Source: Phaseolus vulgaris (Eukaryota > Streptophyta > Magnoliopsida > Fabales > Fabaceae). From it: DNA of 64,000 nucleotides. The notes below the pieces were generated by a model. That model saw only the letters and a list, made by a program, of their open reading frames with translations. It did not search any database and was not told where the DNA came from. Location: positions 43,107,172 to 43,171,171 of the forward strand of contig NC_023759.2 of the NCBI RefSeq assembly GCF_000499845.2. Reading direction: 5' to 3'. How positions within the stretch are numbered: the first letter of the stretch is position 1; the number at the start of each line of letters is the position of its first letter. Shown piece by piece: positions 14,701 through 26,241 of the stretch. A program made the position numbers and the translations under genes.

Positions 14701-15681
14701 GTTGTTAAGGGATTGAATATCTTCATACGGGTTGCGTTCCTGTTGTTATCCATAGAGACTTAAAAAGCAGCAATATTCTTCTCGACAAGCACATGAGAGC
14801 CAAGGTTTCTGATTTCGGTCTTTCAAAACTTGCTGTTGATGGAGTCTCCCATGTTTCAAGCATAGTTCGGGGAACAGTAGGATATCTGGATCCTGAGTAA
14901 GGCCTTTGTCTATTTTCAGTGAATTTGTGTGTTCGAGCAAACTAATTAAGTTTATTGTTTCTTGATTTTGGTTGGATGACTAACCTTTTCTTTGACAGGT
15001 ACTATATTTCCCAACAGCTGACAGACAAGAGTGATGTTTATAGTTTTGGTGTAATTCTCCTTGAACTAATGTCTGGTCAAGAAGCAATATCAAATGAAAG
15101 CTTTGGTGTAAATTGCCGAAACATAGTCCAATGGGTAGGTTTTTAATTCTATGCATAAATAGAATTTTTGGAGTGTAAAATCCGATCCTTTGTATTTTAT
15201 TTTTTTTCACTCAAATGATCTGTGTAGTATTTAATTTGCAACACTGAAAAAAGTAAATCATAATATTAACAAGCAAAAAATGTTTGTAAATTTATGAGGA
15301 AATGAACTATCAACTAAATTTGGTTGCCTCATCAAATTTTCACAGGCAAAATTACACATTGAGAGTGGAGATATACAAGGTATAATCGATCCGTTGTTGC
15401 ACAATGAATATGACCTACAATCAATGTGGAAAATAGCAGAGAAAGCATTGATGTGTGTTCAGCCCCATGGACATATGCGGCCATCTATTTCAGAAGTTCT
15501 AAAGGAGGTCCAAGATGCCATATCTATTGAAAGACAGGCAGAAGCATTAAGAGAAGGTAATTCAGATGATTTGTCAAAAAATTCTTTTCACTCTTCCTTG
15601 AACATGGGTTCAATTGATCTAGTTGGAACTGAGAGTTACCTGTCAATTGATGAATCAGTTGCACAGCCAACAGCAAGATAG
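8715..15681 (+). CDS. LRR receptor-like Ser/Thr kinase with malectin-like domain
   Basis: Fifteen exons with GT-AG introns join in frame: 8715-8805, 9536-10067, 10421-10926, 11105-11237, 11422-11493, 11603-11671, 11746-11817, 12025-12093, 12794-12948, 13033-13271, 14309-14435, 14506-14574, 14710-14896, 14999-15134, 15346-15681. The product is 930 aa, matching the length recalled for the At1g67720 / LRR-I type. A signal peptide (about 1-26) is followed by a malectin-like domain (about 30-370, starting SLDCGG) and LRRs (about 420-515); exons 5-8 are 69 or 72 nt, about one LRR each. One TM segment lies near 538-555. The kinase has GAGGFG (about 609), the VAVK-type Lys (about 630), HRDLKSSN (about 726) and DFG (about 746); it is an RD kinase with all catalytic residues, so probably active. 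It should sit in the plasma membrane and signal from a cell-wall or peptide ligand; the ligand is unknown. The 'GTV.YLDPEY' activation segment is intact. The family call is firm; orthology is from memory. Confidence 0.95.
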
Positions 15682-18600
15682 ATCTCTTTTGTAACCAAAA
15701 AGAAGTTTTCCTTTTTTTTAATTCTCTCCCCTATGATTTTTTTTCTTTCTTTCCTTCTGTGTGTGTGGAGAGGGATTGTTCAAATGTGGGTTGGTTTAAT
15801 GTGGTGCACCCTACCAACCAAATGAACAATCTATGTATACTGCAGCTAATGTGTTCTACCTTTGTAAGCACCGATGGCATGTATACATTGAATTACCCTT
15901 CCCTTCTGGATTTGTCTGTTTGCATAGCACCTGGAAAAAGGATTATGGAAAATTTGCTCTATAGCAGTATTCTAACTAAGTAGTAGTGAAGATTCAGTCA
16001 TGCTTAAGAGATATAACATTACTTTTTGTTACAAATTATTTTTTGGTGAGAACTTCCACCAATTATATATGTTTACTTTTTATGGCATAACCTTGTCATT
16101 ATTTTTGACCTACCATGTCTAATAGGAATAGTTGGTGGATTAGGTAGATAGTTTATATGTGTGTAATTTTTAAAAACACAGTTACGTTAAAGTTATTTTA
16201 TTATAATTATTAATTAATAAATGAAATTTGATTTATAAGTATGAATGATTAAACTTATAATATTATTATACTTATACTTCAAAAATAAAAATACATTTTC
16301 TTAATTAAATTTTTTTACACCTGTAAATATTTTAAAATAAAAAGCGCAGCAGCCAACTGGCCCCACTCCTTCTGGCCCAACTGACGGGGCTACGGATAGT
16401 AGAACCTACACTGCTATACATCATAATTAATAAGAGTTTTGTTTTGAGAGTAAATAATAATCATAACTATTAGAAAAAGAAGTGTATGTATATTTATATT
16501 TTTATTATATTAAAATATATATAATTTTATGAGTAACGAAATAAAAGATAAAAAAAGTTAATTTAAAATATATATACTTATAGTTTTACAAAAATAATAT
16601 TAAAAAATATATAACTGTTATTTTTTAAAAAATAAGTATTTACTTATTTTAGAATAAAAATATTTTATTCTTATTTTATTTACATAAATTAATTTTTATT
16701 TATTAAACAATAAATTTATTTAATTAAAAAATAACAAAAAAATATAAGATGTTGTATTTTACTTCCAATAGCATTAAAGAAGGGTCTGCACAAGCAGGAA
16801 AAGACACAGAGGGTCTCCGAGTACACTACACAGTCTCAACACGTGTCCAATTAAGCAACTTCATCTATTTTTTAAAAGCTTATTTTTTAAAGTACACCTT
16901 TTACCATTTCTTTCTCCAATAAACCTATTTAAGAAAAACTCCCCAAATAAATTATTTGTGAATTTATTTATTTAACTATATTAGTTTCCTATTGACATTA
17001 AATAACCAGATTCAAATATGTAGTTCATATTCATTCTAAATTGTTGGAAAACTGGTCGAAACTGAGATTCTCGATACTCGAATTTTAATGTTTTATTTCC
17101 TGTTACTTAAACATTTATAGAAAATGATCAAGTATTTTTAAAATATTTATTTGATCAAATTTATATAAATTATTAAACTGAATTAATTAATATTAATTAA
17201 ATTGTGAGTAGATATTTTTATTGTTAATAAATTTATAAATTTTAGAAAAGTTAGCTATTACTAATATTTAATAATTAGTATTATTAATTCAAATTTATGA
17301 ATCTAAATAATTTTAATAAATTAATATTAAAATTTGTAATAATTTAAAATAAATATTTAAATACTGGAATAAGAACTTTAACTAGTCTCCTAACTGTTCT
17401 AAATGGTTTGCAACATTATTTCCTTCAAATAATTATATAACTTTTTTGTCAAGAATAAAGGTGGATGAAAATCTTACAATAACAACAAGAACAAGTTTAT
17501 GTAATCTTAAGTAATTTTTAGCATTGTATTTGTAAAAAAAGTACATTGTTGTTGTTTGAGACTAACCTAAAATAATGTTTATCATTTTGTATTGATTTTA
17601 GAATGGTATCCTACTTTGGTTAGTAACCATGCAATCTTTCTTATGATTTTCTTGATAATCTTTGTGTTTATTTATAAGTAATTGAGCTTCTATAATATTC
17701 AATGGTTTAGTCAAAAATAATTTTACTTAAAATAATACTCAATTATTTAATGTGAAGTGATTTCATTCTAAAATAATATCCAGGTAGTTGGTCATAAGTG
17801 ATTACATTCTAAACCATACTCATGTGTTAGTTAAGAGTGATGTTTAAAACAATACTCAAAGTTTTAGTCAATAATTATTGCATTTCAAATAATAATTGTA
17901 TTTTTAGTCAAAAATAATTATATCCAAATAATTATTGAATTATTTTAATAAGAATAACTGAAGTTTAAACCATACTAGCTTGTATCTTGACAATGATAAT
18001 ATGATTAATGAAACCCAATCAAGTTAACTAAAAACTATACATTATTTGAAATTAATACACAAATTAATATATATAAAAATAACAAGAATAAATATATCCT
18101 CCTTTTTTTATATTACATTTTATTTAATTCTAACTAAAGCTAATATTCATAAAACTTTTTACCCAGGTTTAGATACAATTGAAGTTGAAAATTCTTATTA
18201 AATATACCTCTTAACAGCTTAAGACTTCATCTATACATATCCATTAGATTGCTCATCAATTAAAATAATATTTTTTATTTTATTTATTGTGTTACATTAT
18301 TATTAACATTGTTCATAAATATTATTGTCCTTGGTAATATTTGAGTTAGTGAATAAAAGCTATACAAATCACGATGACTTTTTTAAAACTCAGGTTATTA
18401 ACAAATACATCAATCAACTTCTTTTACTTCACAAAATTTCACCAAAAAATCCTTATCATTTTCCTTCTTCACCATCAATATATTTATAATACTTCTCCAT
18501 TTTTATATTTTTTACAAAAACGTTATATTATTAATAAAAGAAATGACTACATTTTTACAGTAACAATTAAAATTTACCAGTTTAATAACTCACATGGACC

Positions 18601-19689
18601 ATGAAAATATTATTAATAAATCTAATTGAGAAATTATTAATTCAATCAAATATAAATTTATATTAAGTTACATTTAAACTACTGATGTTAATTATTAATA
18701 TAAAAAAATATAAATATAATTAAACCAATAACCATTTTAAATTTCTAGTTCATTATATAATTATTTAAATCAACATTTTAAATTTCATATTTTAAAATAA
18801 CTTTAACATAATTTTAAAATTTTTTTATCATCACTCATAATTAACAGTACTCATAAATTTAAATGAAATATTAATAAGCATTGATAACAACGACCTAATT
18901 TTTTTTTTAATAAATGTTAACTTTATATACAGTTTGTATAATTATATTAAGTATATTATCATTGATAAACTTATCTAATTGTTTTATAGTTTTGTTTCAA
19001 AATTATCTTCCAATTATATTTAAAAAAAAATCATAATTCGGCTCTACCAACCCAATTCCAACCATTTTTTTTCAGCTATTCGACAACATTAACCAGAAAT
19101 TGAGTCCCTAAACCCGATTTTTCAAGTGAAGATGTTTAATTAGGTAAATATTCTCACAATTTATTTAGGTCATTTTTTTAATAAGTTTATTTGAAAAAAA
19201 AGAGCACATTTTACTATCACTTTATCACGCTCAGACAGTACAGTTTGAATTTCGACATAAATATGAGAAAAAAGACAAAATTTACGCATTTCAAAAGTGG
19301 AAGCAAAATGCTTTAGAAAACTTGAAAATAATATTTACTTGAAAGTGACAATGAAAGGATCAAAATAACAATTAAATATAATTCTATTTATCTTGGCACA
19401 GATTCCTCAGATAATGACACATACTATAATTTAATCACAAAATTTAAATATATAATTATATTAAATATTTGAAAAGATATTATAACATGTTCAAACAATT
19501 CTTTTATAAACACTATCTAAGAAAAAAAAACTAAAATTAATTTTTCTATAAATTAAAATAAACTTATAATATTTTATATAACTTATTTGATTATTTTTAA
19601 TTTAGGTATACATTAATTTTTAACTCATAAAGTTTTTCTATATTTTTATATCTTCAAAAGAATTACGTAAAAGAAAAAAAAGGGGAAGT
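15682..19689. other. AT-rich intergenic region between kinase and NF-YB
   Basis: This holds the 3' UTR of the kinase gene and then about 3.5 kb of A/T-rich DNA without a supportable gene. A GC-rich island of about 50 bp at 16350-16400 and another less AT-rich stretch at 16775-16860 stand out; both are unassigned. A degenerate minisatellite occupies 17560-17990. Short open frames such as the one at 18374-18604 are A/T-run artefacts. Confidence 0.6.
17560..17990 (+). repeat. Degenerate ~40-bp minisatellite
   Basis: Diverged units recur about every 39-43 bp, with starts near 17706, 17748, 17787, 17827, 17866, 17909 and 17951. Each reads roughly 'TTAGTCAAxAATxATT' followed by 'CATTCTAAAxxATACTC'. 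Two weaker copies may precede them. The unit count and boundaries are by eye. Confidence 0.6.
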
Positions 19690-20045
19690 AAAGAGCGAGA
19701 GTGAGAGAAGAGAGAGAAATGTTATAGGTGGAGGAAGAAGCGAAAAGCAAGTAAGGGTAGTGTCTGTTGTGTTGTTGTTGTGTAATAAAAGAAAACGAAC
19801 GGTGGTGATAGGCTTCAATCTAAATCTCAATCGTCACCACCTTGCTTTCTTCTCCAGCGTCCGATTCCCTCACCGATCTCGCGCCAAATACAAACTAATT
19901 CATACCATCACAGGTATTCTTAACATTTCTCTTCACCAACATAACAACTCTCAACTCCTTCTCTCAAATTAGGGTTTCTTCTTTTTTTCAATTTTGCCAT
20001 GCTTTTCACCGATTATTCCTCTCTCAAATCAGGGTTCCGGCGAAC
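19690..20045 (+). promoter_or_regulatory. NF-YB 5' leader with probable intron
   Basis: A GA-rich tract (19690-19745) is followed by a GC-richer leader. A donor at 19914 (cag|gtattc) and an acceptor at 20032 (aaatcag|ggttcc) define a probable 5' UTR intron of about 119 bp, ending 13 bases before the ATG at 20046. The transcription start is not known. The small frame at 19760-19972 is leader, not a gene. Confidence 0.55.
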
Positions 20046-23000
20046 ATGGCCGACGGTCCGTCCAGTCCGGGAGGCGGCAGCCACGAGAGCGGTGACCACA
20101 GTCCCCGCTCTAACGTGCGCGAGCAGGACAGGTACCTCCCCATCGCTAACATAAGCCGCATCATGAAGAAGGCGCTCCCTGCTAACGGGAAAATAGCCAA
20201 AGACGCCAAAGAGACTGTTCAGGAGTGCGTTTCTGAGTTCATCAGCTTCATCACCAGCGAGTTAGTGTTTTCTTTTTCTGATTTTCTTCCGTTTTTCTGT
20301 TATCACGTTCTTTAATTTTGAATCAGCTGAATTGTGTAGGGCCTCTGATAAGTGTCAGAGAGAGAAAAGAAAGACTATTAACGGGGACGATTTGCTCTGG
20401 GCAATGGCTACCCTTGGTTTCGAGGATTATATCGATCCCTTGAAGATTTACCTCACAAGATACCGAGAGGTGATTTTAATTTACAAATTTCAATTTTTTA
20501 CTTTAAATGTTTGCCTGGTCCCCTGTCTACAAGCTTGTATACGGCGTGTTTTTATTTTTGGTTTTTTGGGATTTTTCCTAATGTTCGTTTCTGGTTTGTA
20601 CTGATTGGCAATTTTTTTATCATGGCTTTGTCTCGTGGACGGATTGGGGATGTTGCAGATGGAGGTAATTTTGAATCTTTCATCCAATTCTTGAATAGTT
20701 ATTATGCTTTGTAATTTTTGTGTTGAGTCTCTTTGTGCACATCTCTATGTTACGGTTCTTCAATATGTGGTATTTCAGGGTGATACCAAGGGCTCAGCCA
20801 AGGGTGGAGAGACCTCTGCTAAGAAAGATGTTCAACCGAATCCTAATGCTCAGGTAAAATGCAACCACGTGCCTGGAAGTCATGATTGATTGCATTGCTA
20901 GAAATATGTATGGAATACACTTACATCTCATATTGGTGTCTTTTGTTGTAAAATATGCAGCTTGCTCATCAAGGTTCTTTTTCACAAGGTGTTAGTTACA
21001 CAAATTCTCAGGTAACTATTCTCTCTTTGTTTGATGTATTATCTTCTTTCTTTTTGTTCTTCTGGGCTGTCAATGTTGAATGTTAAATGAAGGTGCTAAG
21101 GTGGTTGTTTAAAGTCTGAATTGTAACTGCTGTAGATATCATAGACTTCTCTGTTTCTGTCATGGTGTGCTAACCTAGAAATGTAATGAATTTATCACAA
21201 GCCACCCAAATAGGATGTGTGACTTACTGCTATTTCCTTTTGCAGAACTAAGTTTGATCCCTCTTCATTGGAAAATTTTTTAAGCTTACTTTAATTAAAA
21301 TGGTTCACACTGTGCTGGCTCTAACACTACGTGGGTTTGGTATTAGAAAACACAGTTGCGCTGCATATTGAAAGCTCCACCTTAGAATTAGTGCCAACTA
21401 ATACTTGTCAATGCGTCAGCTATCTTTGGTTGGTAGCACAATCAATTCACCCATTAAAGTCCCTTGTAAAAAGTTGTGTGAATTGCATATTTTTTTGTTT
21501 AGGTTCAATAATTTTTTTTCTCTTGATACTGTCTGCCACTTTCTTAAGCATCTTTTTTTGTTGATTTGGGGTTATTTATTGTGTGGTCCATCTTTGAAGG
21601 GCAATCTTTCTCAGTTTGGTAGGGCACTGAGTGTTGTTGGAAATTTTCCTCCTTATTGGATTGTACAAAGTACACACAATAATAAATTTCAGTTTGTTGT
21701 GGTCCCTGGTTTCTTTAAAAGTCTTCTTTTTACATAATGCATTAAGATTGAATCAATTTTTTAGAATCCTGTGGTGGTGGTTGGCTGGAGATTTCTTAGT
21801 GATATTTAGTTTTTTGTGCTTATCATTCTTGAAGTGTGTGAATATTGCTTTTGGCATCTCTATGTCATTTATGGATGCTCTGTGCTTAAATATAGACGTG
21901 TTATTAATTATATATCTGCAATCTTAAGCTTGATTGCTGTTTCTGCCTTGGATGGCTCAAGCTTTAATATCCCACTTTGTTGTTACTTGTTACTAAAGTA
22001 TTATATTTAGGTTGTTCGAGCTACTTCCCTGAGCTATTTTTAAGAACACGTGACATTCTTTTGTGGTTGTGTTGAAAGATCATGAAGGTTACCTTGTTTT
22101 GATGGTAGGTAGCAAAGAATGTGTAGCAAAGAGCATGATCATGATTTTAAGTTCAAAATATTTCTGGCAGTGATTCTGGGCGAATGGAATAAATTCAATA
22201 ACGTATTCTTAAGCTATAAAGTTACCTAATCTTTACATTGTGACTGTTGTGATAACTGGATTTTAACATCTGGGATGTGTCTTTTAATGCTGGTCCTGGG
22301 GGTAGTCCACTTGGGATTCCACTCAAGGTTATCAACTGATGATGTGGCAGCCTATGGCACAAAAATGGTAGAAAGGTCCAAAATATCGTAATACATAGCA
22401 TGAAACATAGTAAATATTGCCATACATAGTAAAATATCGGTTGGCAAATGGTAGAAAGGTCCAAAAACTCCATGTTATAGGGTCATGGTGATGGCCTAAT
22501 AATTGTTTAAAAGCATTGATTTCAGTTTGACCCTTCTATGACAACATTATCCTTTCCCTTTGTTGCCCTTTTGTCACTGCCTAACTCAATGGAAGTACAA
22601 ATAGTCAAACTGTCTGAGTTGACAATACCTAAAGATGGCTCATTGGTGGGAGAACCTTATGGCTTATGTGTCCTTCGGTGTTATTATGTATAATGATTGG
22701 TGATGGAAGTTATGGTTGATGGCACCATACATTGACGATACTGGATGCACAATACTGTAGAAAACAATGAATATCAAACGGTAGAAGGGTCGAAAAACTC
22801 TATGTTATAGTGTCATGGTGATGGCCTAATAATTGTTTAAAAGCATTGATTTCAGTTTGACCCTTCTATGACAACATTATCCTTTCCCTTTGTTGCCCTT
22901 TTGTCACTGCCTAACTCAATGGAAGTACAAATAGTCAAACTGTCTGAGTTGACAATACCTAAAGATGGCTCATTGGTGGGAGAACCTTATGGCTTATGTG

Positions 23001-24638
23001 TCCTTCAGTGTTATTATGTATAATGATTAGTGATGGAAGTTATGGTTGATGGCACCATACATTGACAATACTGGATGCACAATACTGTAGAAAACAATGA
23101 ATATCAAACGGTAGAAGGGTCGAAAAACTCCATGTTATAGTGTCATGGTGATGGCCTAATAATTGTTTAAAAGCATTGATTTCAGTTTGACCCTTCTATG
23201 ACAACATTATCCTTTCCCTTTGTTGCCCTTTTGTCACTGCCTAACTCAATGGAAGTACAAATAGTCAACCTGTCTGAGTTGACAATACCTAAAGATGGCT
23301 CATTGGTGGGAGAACCTTATGGCTTATGTGTCCTTTAGTGTTACTATGTATAATGATTGGTGATGGAAGTTATGGTTGATGGCACCATACATTGACGATA
23401 CTGGATGCACAATACTGTAGAAAACAACGAATATCAAACGGTAGAAGGGTCGAAAAAGTCTTGTTAGTGCTATCAAATGCCATTATGGTTATTTTACAAC
23501 ATTGATTTCACTTCAATCCCTTTCCCTCCTTGCCCCCTCCCACTAGCCAATTCAATGGTAGTACGTATTGTTCCACTATGCCCAAGTCAACAATCTAGAT
23601 GCCACATTGGTGTGAATCTTGTGGCTTAGTGTAATTATAGATAATGGTAAGTGATGGAAGATAGGTAAGATGATGTCATACAATGAAAAACAAATAATGA
23701 ATGGTACCTTACAACAAAAAATAACATGACAAATGGTAGAAATGTCAAAAAAGACCACATCATAGTGTTAGTTTTAAACACCATTGGTTTCACTTCAACC
23801 CTGTCTTTTCCCTTCGTTGCCCTTTTGTTGTTGCTGACTCAATATAAGTACAAATTACCCGTACTTTTCTTAATTTGACTATCTCTAAATATGCCACATT
23901 GGTGGACAACCATGTGGCTCACCCTAGTATGCTTATGGATAATGGTGGGCAATGGAGAATATATACGGTACCATACAATGACAAATAGTGAATATCATCA
24001 TACAATGGAAAATAACGGATGACAAATGACAAAGGATCCAAAAGTGCATCATTGTAGTGTTATATGGTCGTGCCATAATGGTTATTCAAATTGGTTTCGC
24101 TTCAACCCATTCTGTGACAACATTATCTTTTCCATTTTGTTGTTGGCCAACTCAATGGAAGTACAAATTGTTACACTTTGCCTGAGTTGTCAAATCCCTG
24201 AAGATGCCACATTGACATGCGAACCTTATGGTTGAAGTGTCCCTTAGTGTAGTTACGGATAATGGTGAGCAATGGTAGATATGGCAGAAGGCTCATTTCC
24301 CCTTGTTTCCCTTTCGATGCTGGTCAACTCAATGGAAGTACATATCACAATGGACAATCCCTAAGGATGCCACATTCGTGGGACAGCCTTGTGGCTTAGG
24401 GGTCTATTAAACCTCTCTATTTACTAAACGAGGAACATAAGATTGACAATACATATTTATATGTTACTTGTGCTTTTTCCCCGTGGTTTCAAGTTTTATG
24501 TCGTAATTTAAGGTATTGATGTTACCACAATAATAGGACTCTTATAGATAACGAAATTATGATATTTAATTGTTTTTTTCCTATTTTAAATCTTCTCAGG
24601 GTCAACATATGATGGTTCCAATGCAAGGTCCAGAGTAG
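20046..24638 (+). CDS. NF-YB: Nuclear transcription factor Y subunit B (NF-YB)
   Basis: Six exons join in frame: 20046-20260, 20340-20469, 20659-20664, 20779-20853, 20961-21011, 24600-24638, giving 171 aa. The histone-fold core (about 25-117) runs from [21 protein letters not shown] through [20 protein letters not shown] and [21 protein letters not shown] to the end of exon 2. NF-YB pairs with NF-YC through this fold, and the dimer with NF-YA binds CCAAT boxes in promoters. The Gly/Ser-rich N-terminus ([16 protein letters not shown]) and the Gln/Met tail ending MMVPMQGPE fit the NF-YB8/10-like clade as recalled. Exon 3 is only 6 nt (ATGGAG) and is needed to rebuild the family's RYREMEGDTKGS segment. 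The last intron is 3.6 kb and carries a tandem array. The family call is firm; the exact paralogue is not. Confidence 0.95.
20659..20664 (+). other. NF-YB: 6-nt microexon of NF-YB
   Basis: The sequence reads 'gttgcag|ATGGAG|gtaatt': an acceptor and a donor flank exactly six bases encoding Met-Glu. Exon 2 ends ...Y-R-E at 20469 in phase 0 and exon 4 starts G-D-T-K at 20779 in phase 0. With the microexon the product reads RYREMEGDTK, as in related proteins recalled from memory; without it two residues are lost and the frame is kept. Confidence 0.85.
22260..24420 (+). repeat. 330-bp tandem array in the last NF-YB intron
   Basis: Three near-identical units of exactly 330 bp start at about 22441, 22771 and 23101 (the word 'aattgtttaaaagcattg' occurs at 22501, 22831 and 23161). 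They differ at only a few positions. Diverged copies follow, each marked by 'caatggaagtacaaat'-like words near 23551, 23841, 24153 and 24331, and a partial copy precedes them. Each unit also contains a 'ggtagaagggtcgaaaaa'-type word. No coding potential was seen. The array makes up most of the intron. Confidence 0.9.
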
Positions 24639-26067
24639 GTGTCAAGTCTATTTTCCCTCCTGTTCTAATGTAATATCTACGCTGGTTAGCAAGTCCTCAC
24701 GACATATTGAATATGTTAATGTTATGTGCATACTGACATAGGAGATCTTTGTTCTTGTGTCCAGATATTTTTTTTTTCTGAATTAAGGTTTGTATATTAT
24801 CTATGGAGTCGAATTATTATTTGAAAGTTATTATATTGTAAATCCTAGAGTCGTGTTGTCTGAATACATCAGGCGGGCTTGGCAAAGACTGAGATTTTAG
24901 GACTGATTGTAAGCATAAATCGGAATATTCTTTTCCTTTTCTTGTACAATAATGTATGAAGAAGAGTCGAGCTTCTTCTGTTATATTTGTTCATTTTGTC
25001 ATGTAGTGTGGCCTCTTTACTTCCCGTAGTGTCGTTCTACCATTTCTTTCTGATTCTATTCCAAATAGAATAGGGTAATCATCATCTATACATATATTAT
25101 GCCGATCCTTGTTCCCTTAATAATGTATTCATATTTTGAAGATTAGTGAGTTACTTCCATAAAAGTATATATGATTGATGACAACGTGAAGGCATTGAGA
25201 CTTGGGAAATCACATGTGAGTAATTGAAGATATTATTGGAGAGTGACTACAGCTTTTTTTACAATAAAATAATCCGACCTAACTAATTTGCATTTTAGTT
25301 TGTAAAGTACTTGAATTTTGTAATTTTATTTGTACAATAAAATAATCCGACCTAACTATGTAACCTGCTAATCCAATTGTAGCAACTGACACAACACTAC
25401 GATATGACTTCATGTATTTATTTCTTAAAAATTCAGGATAATTCTGGTTTGGATTCTACAAATTAAAAATACATTTTAGTCAAATTTTTGAAATAGTTTT
25501 AAAAGTAATATAAACAATATAAACAGTTTCAAAAGTAATATTCACCACTGAATAATACAAATTTTATATTACTGACCCAAATCTTGACCCTTTAAAGTAG
25601 TAATTTTCCAGAGTAAAAGCTCAGTGTTACTGCTATATACAATTGTAATGGGAAACGTTTGGTTTGGCAATTTGAAGATTTTAATCATATTCTCATACAT
25701 TGTATTTGGTTTACTACATGAATTTCCCGACAAAATTATGAGGACTATTGGGATTGGTGTTTAGAAGTGGTCCAAGCCATGTGGTCAGTGCTCTATAGGG
25801 TATTAACAACCCCCTACTACCGATATACTAGCGAGATTTACAACTCACTCCCAAATTCAGCTATTCGTTTTTACTGTACACAATTTATCGCTCCAAAAGT
25901 AATTCAGAGTACCAACCATCAATAAAAAGAACAATGTCAAAAGAAAAGAGGGGGATTTTTCTTAGAATGATGCTCATCTTAACCTGAAAGACAGTTTTCA
26001 CACGAATATATATTATTTCATGAAATTTCTCAAAAAAATTGGATGCTTTAAAAAAATATTTTAACCT
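24639..26067. other. NF-YB 3' UTR and intergenic region
   Basis: The NF-YB 3' UTR probably runs to about 25000. The remainder is AT-rich without a supportable gene. A 25-bp sequence occurs twice as a direct repeat at 25261-25285 and 25334-25358. Confidence 0.6.
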
Positions 26068-26241
26068 TATTAGGTCAAGCAAGCACATGAGAGAGGAAAA
26101 GATTCATATCTATTAGTAAAAAGTGTGTATTACATACTGTATAAGGTATATATAAGAATACCCATGTAGTTACACAATTAGAGTTTATTCTCTTATACGC
26201 TTAACACCCTCTGTAAACTCATGGTTGAAGCAAGGGCAACT

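Noticed and set aside
16838..16847. G-box CACGTG upstream of NF-YB
   Set aside because: It lies 3.2 kb before the start codon and a 6-mer is expected by chance; not a supportable regulatory site.
20490..21927. Several 60-110 aa frames in NF-YB introns
   Set aside because: T-rich intron sequence; they overlap each other in several frames and resemble no family.
22441..23430. CRISPR-like array
   Set aside because: Units are 330 bp and identical throughout, without short repeats and unique spacers; it is a plant intronic tandem repeat.
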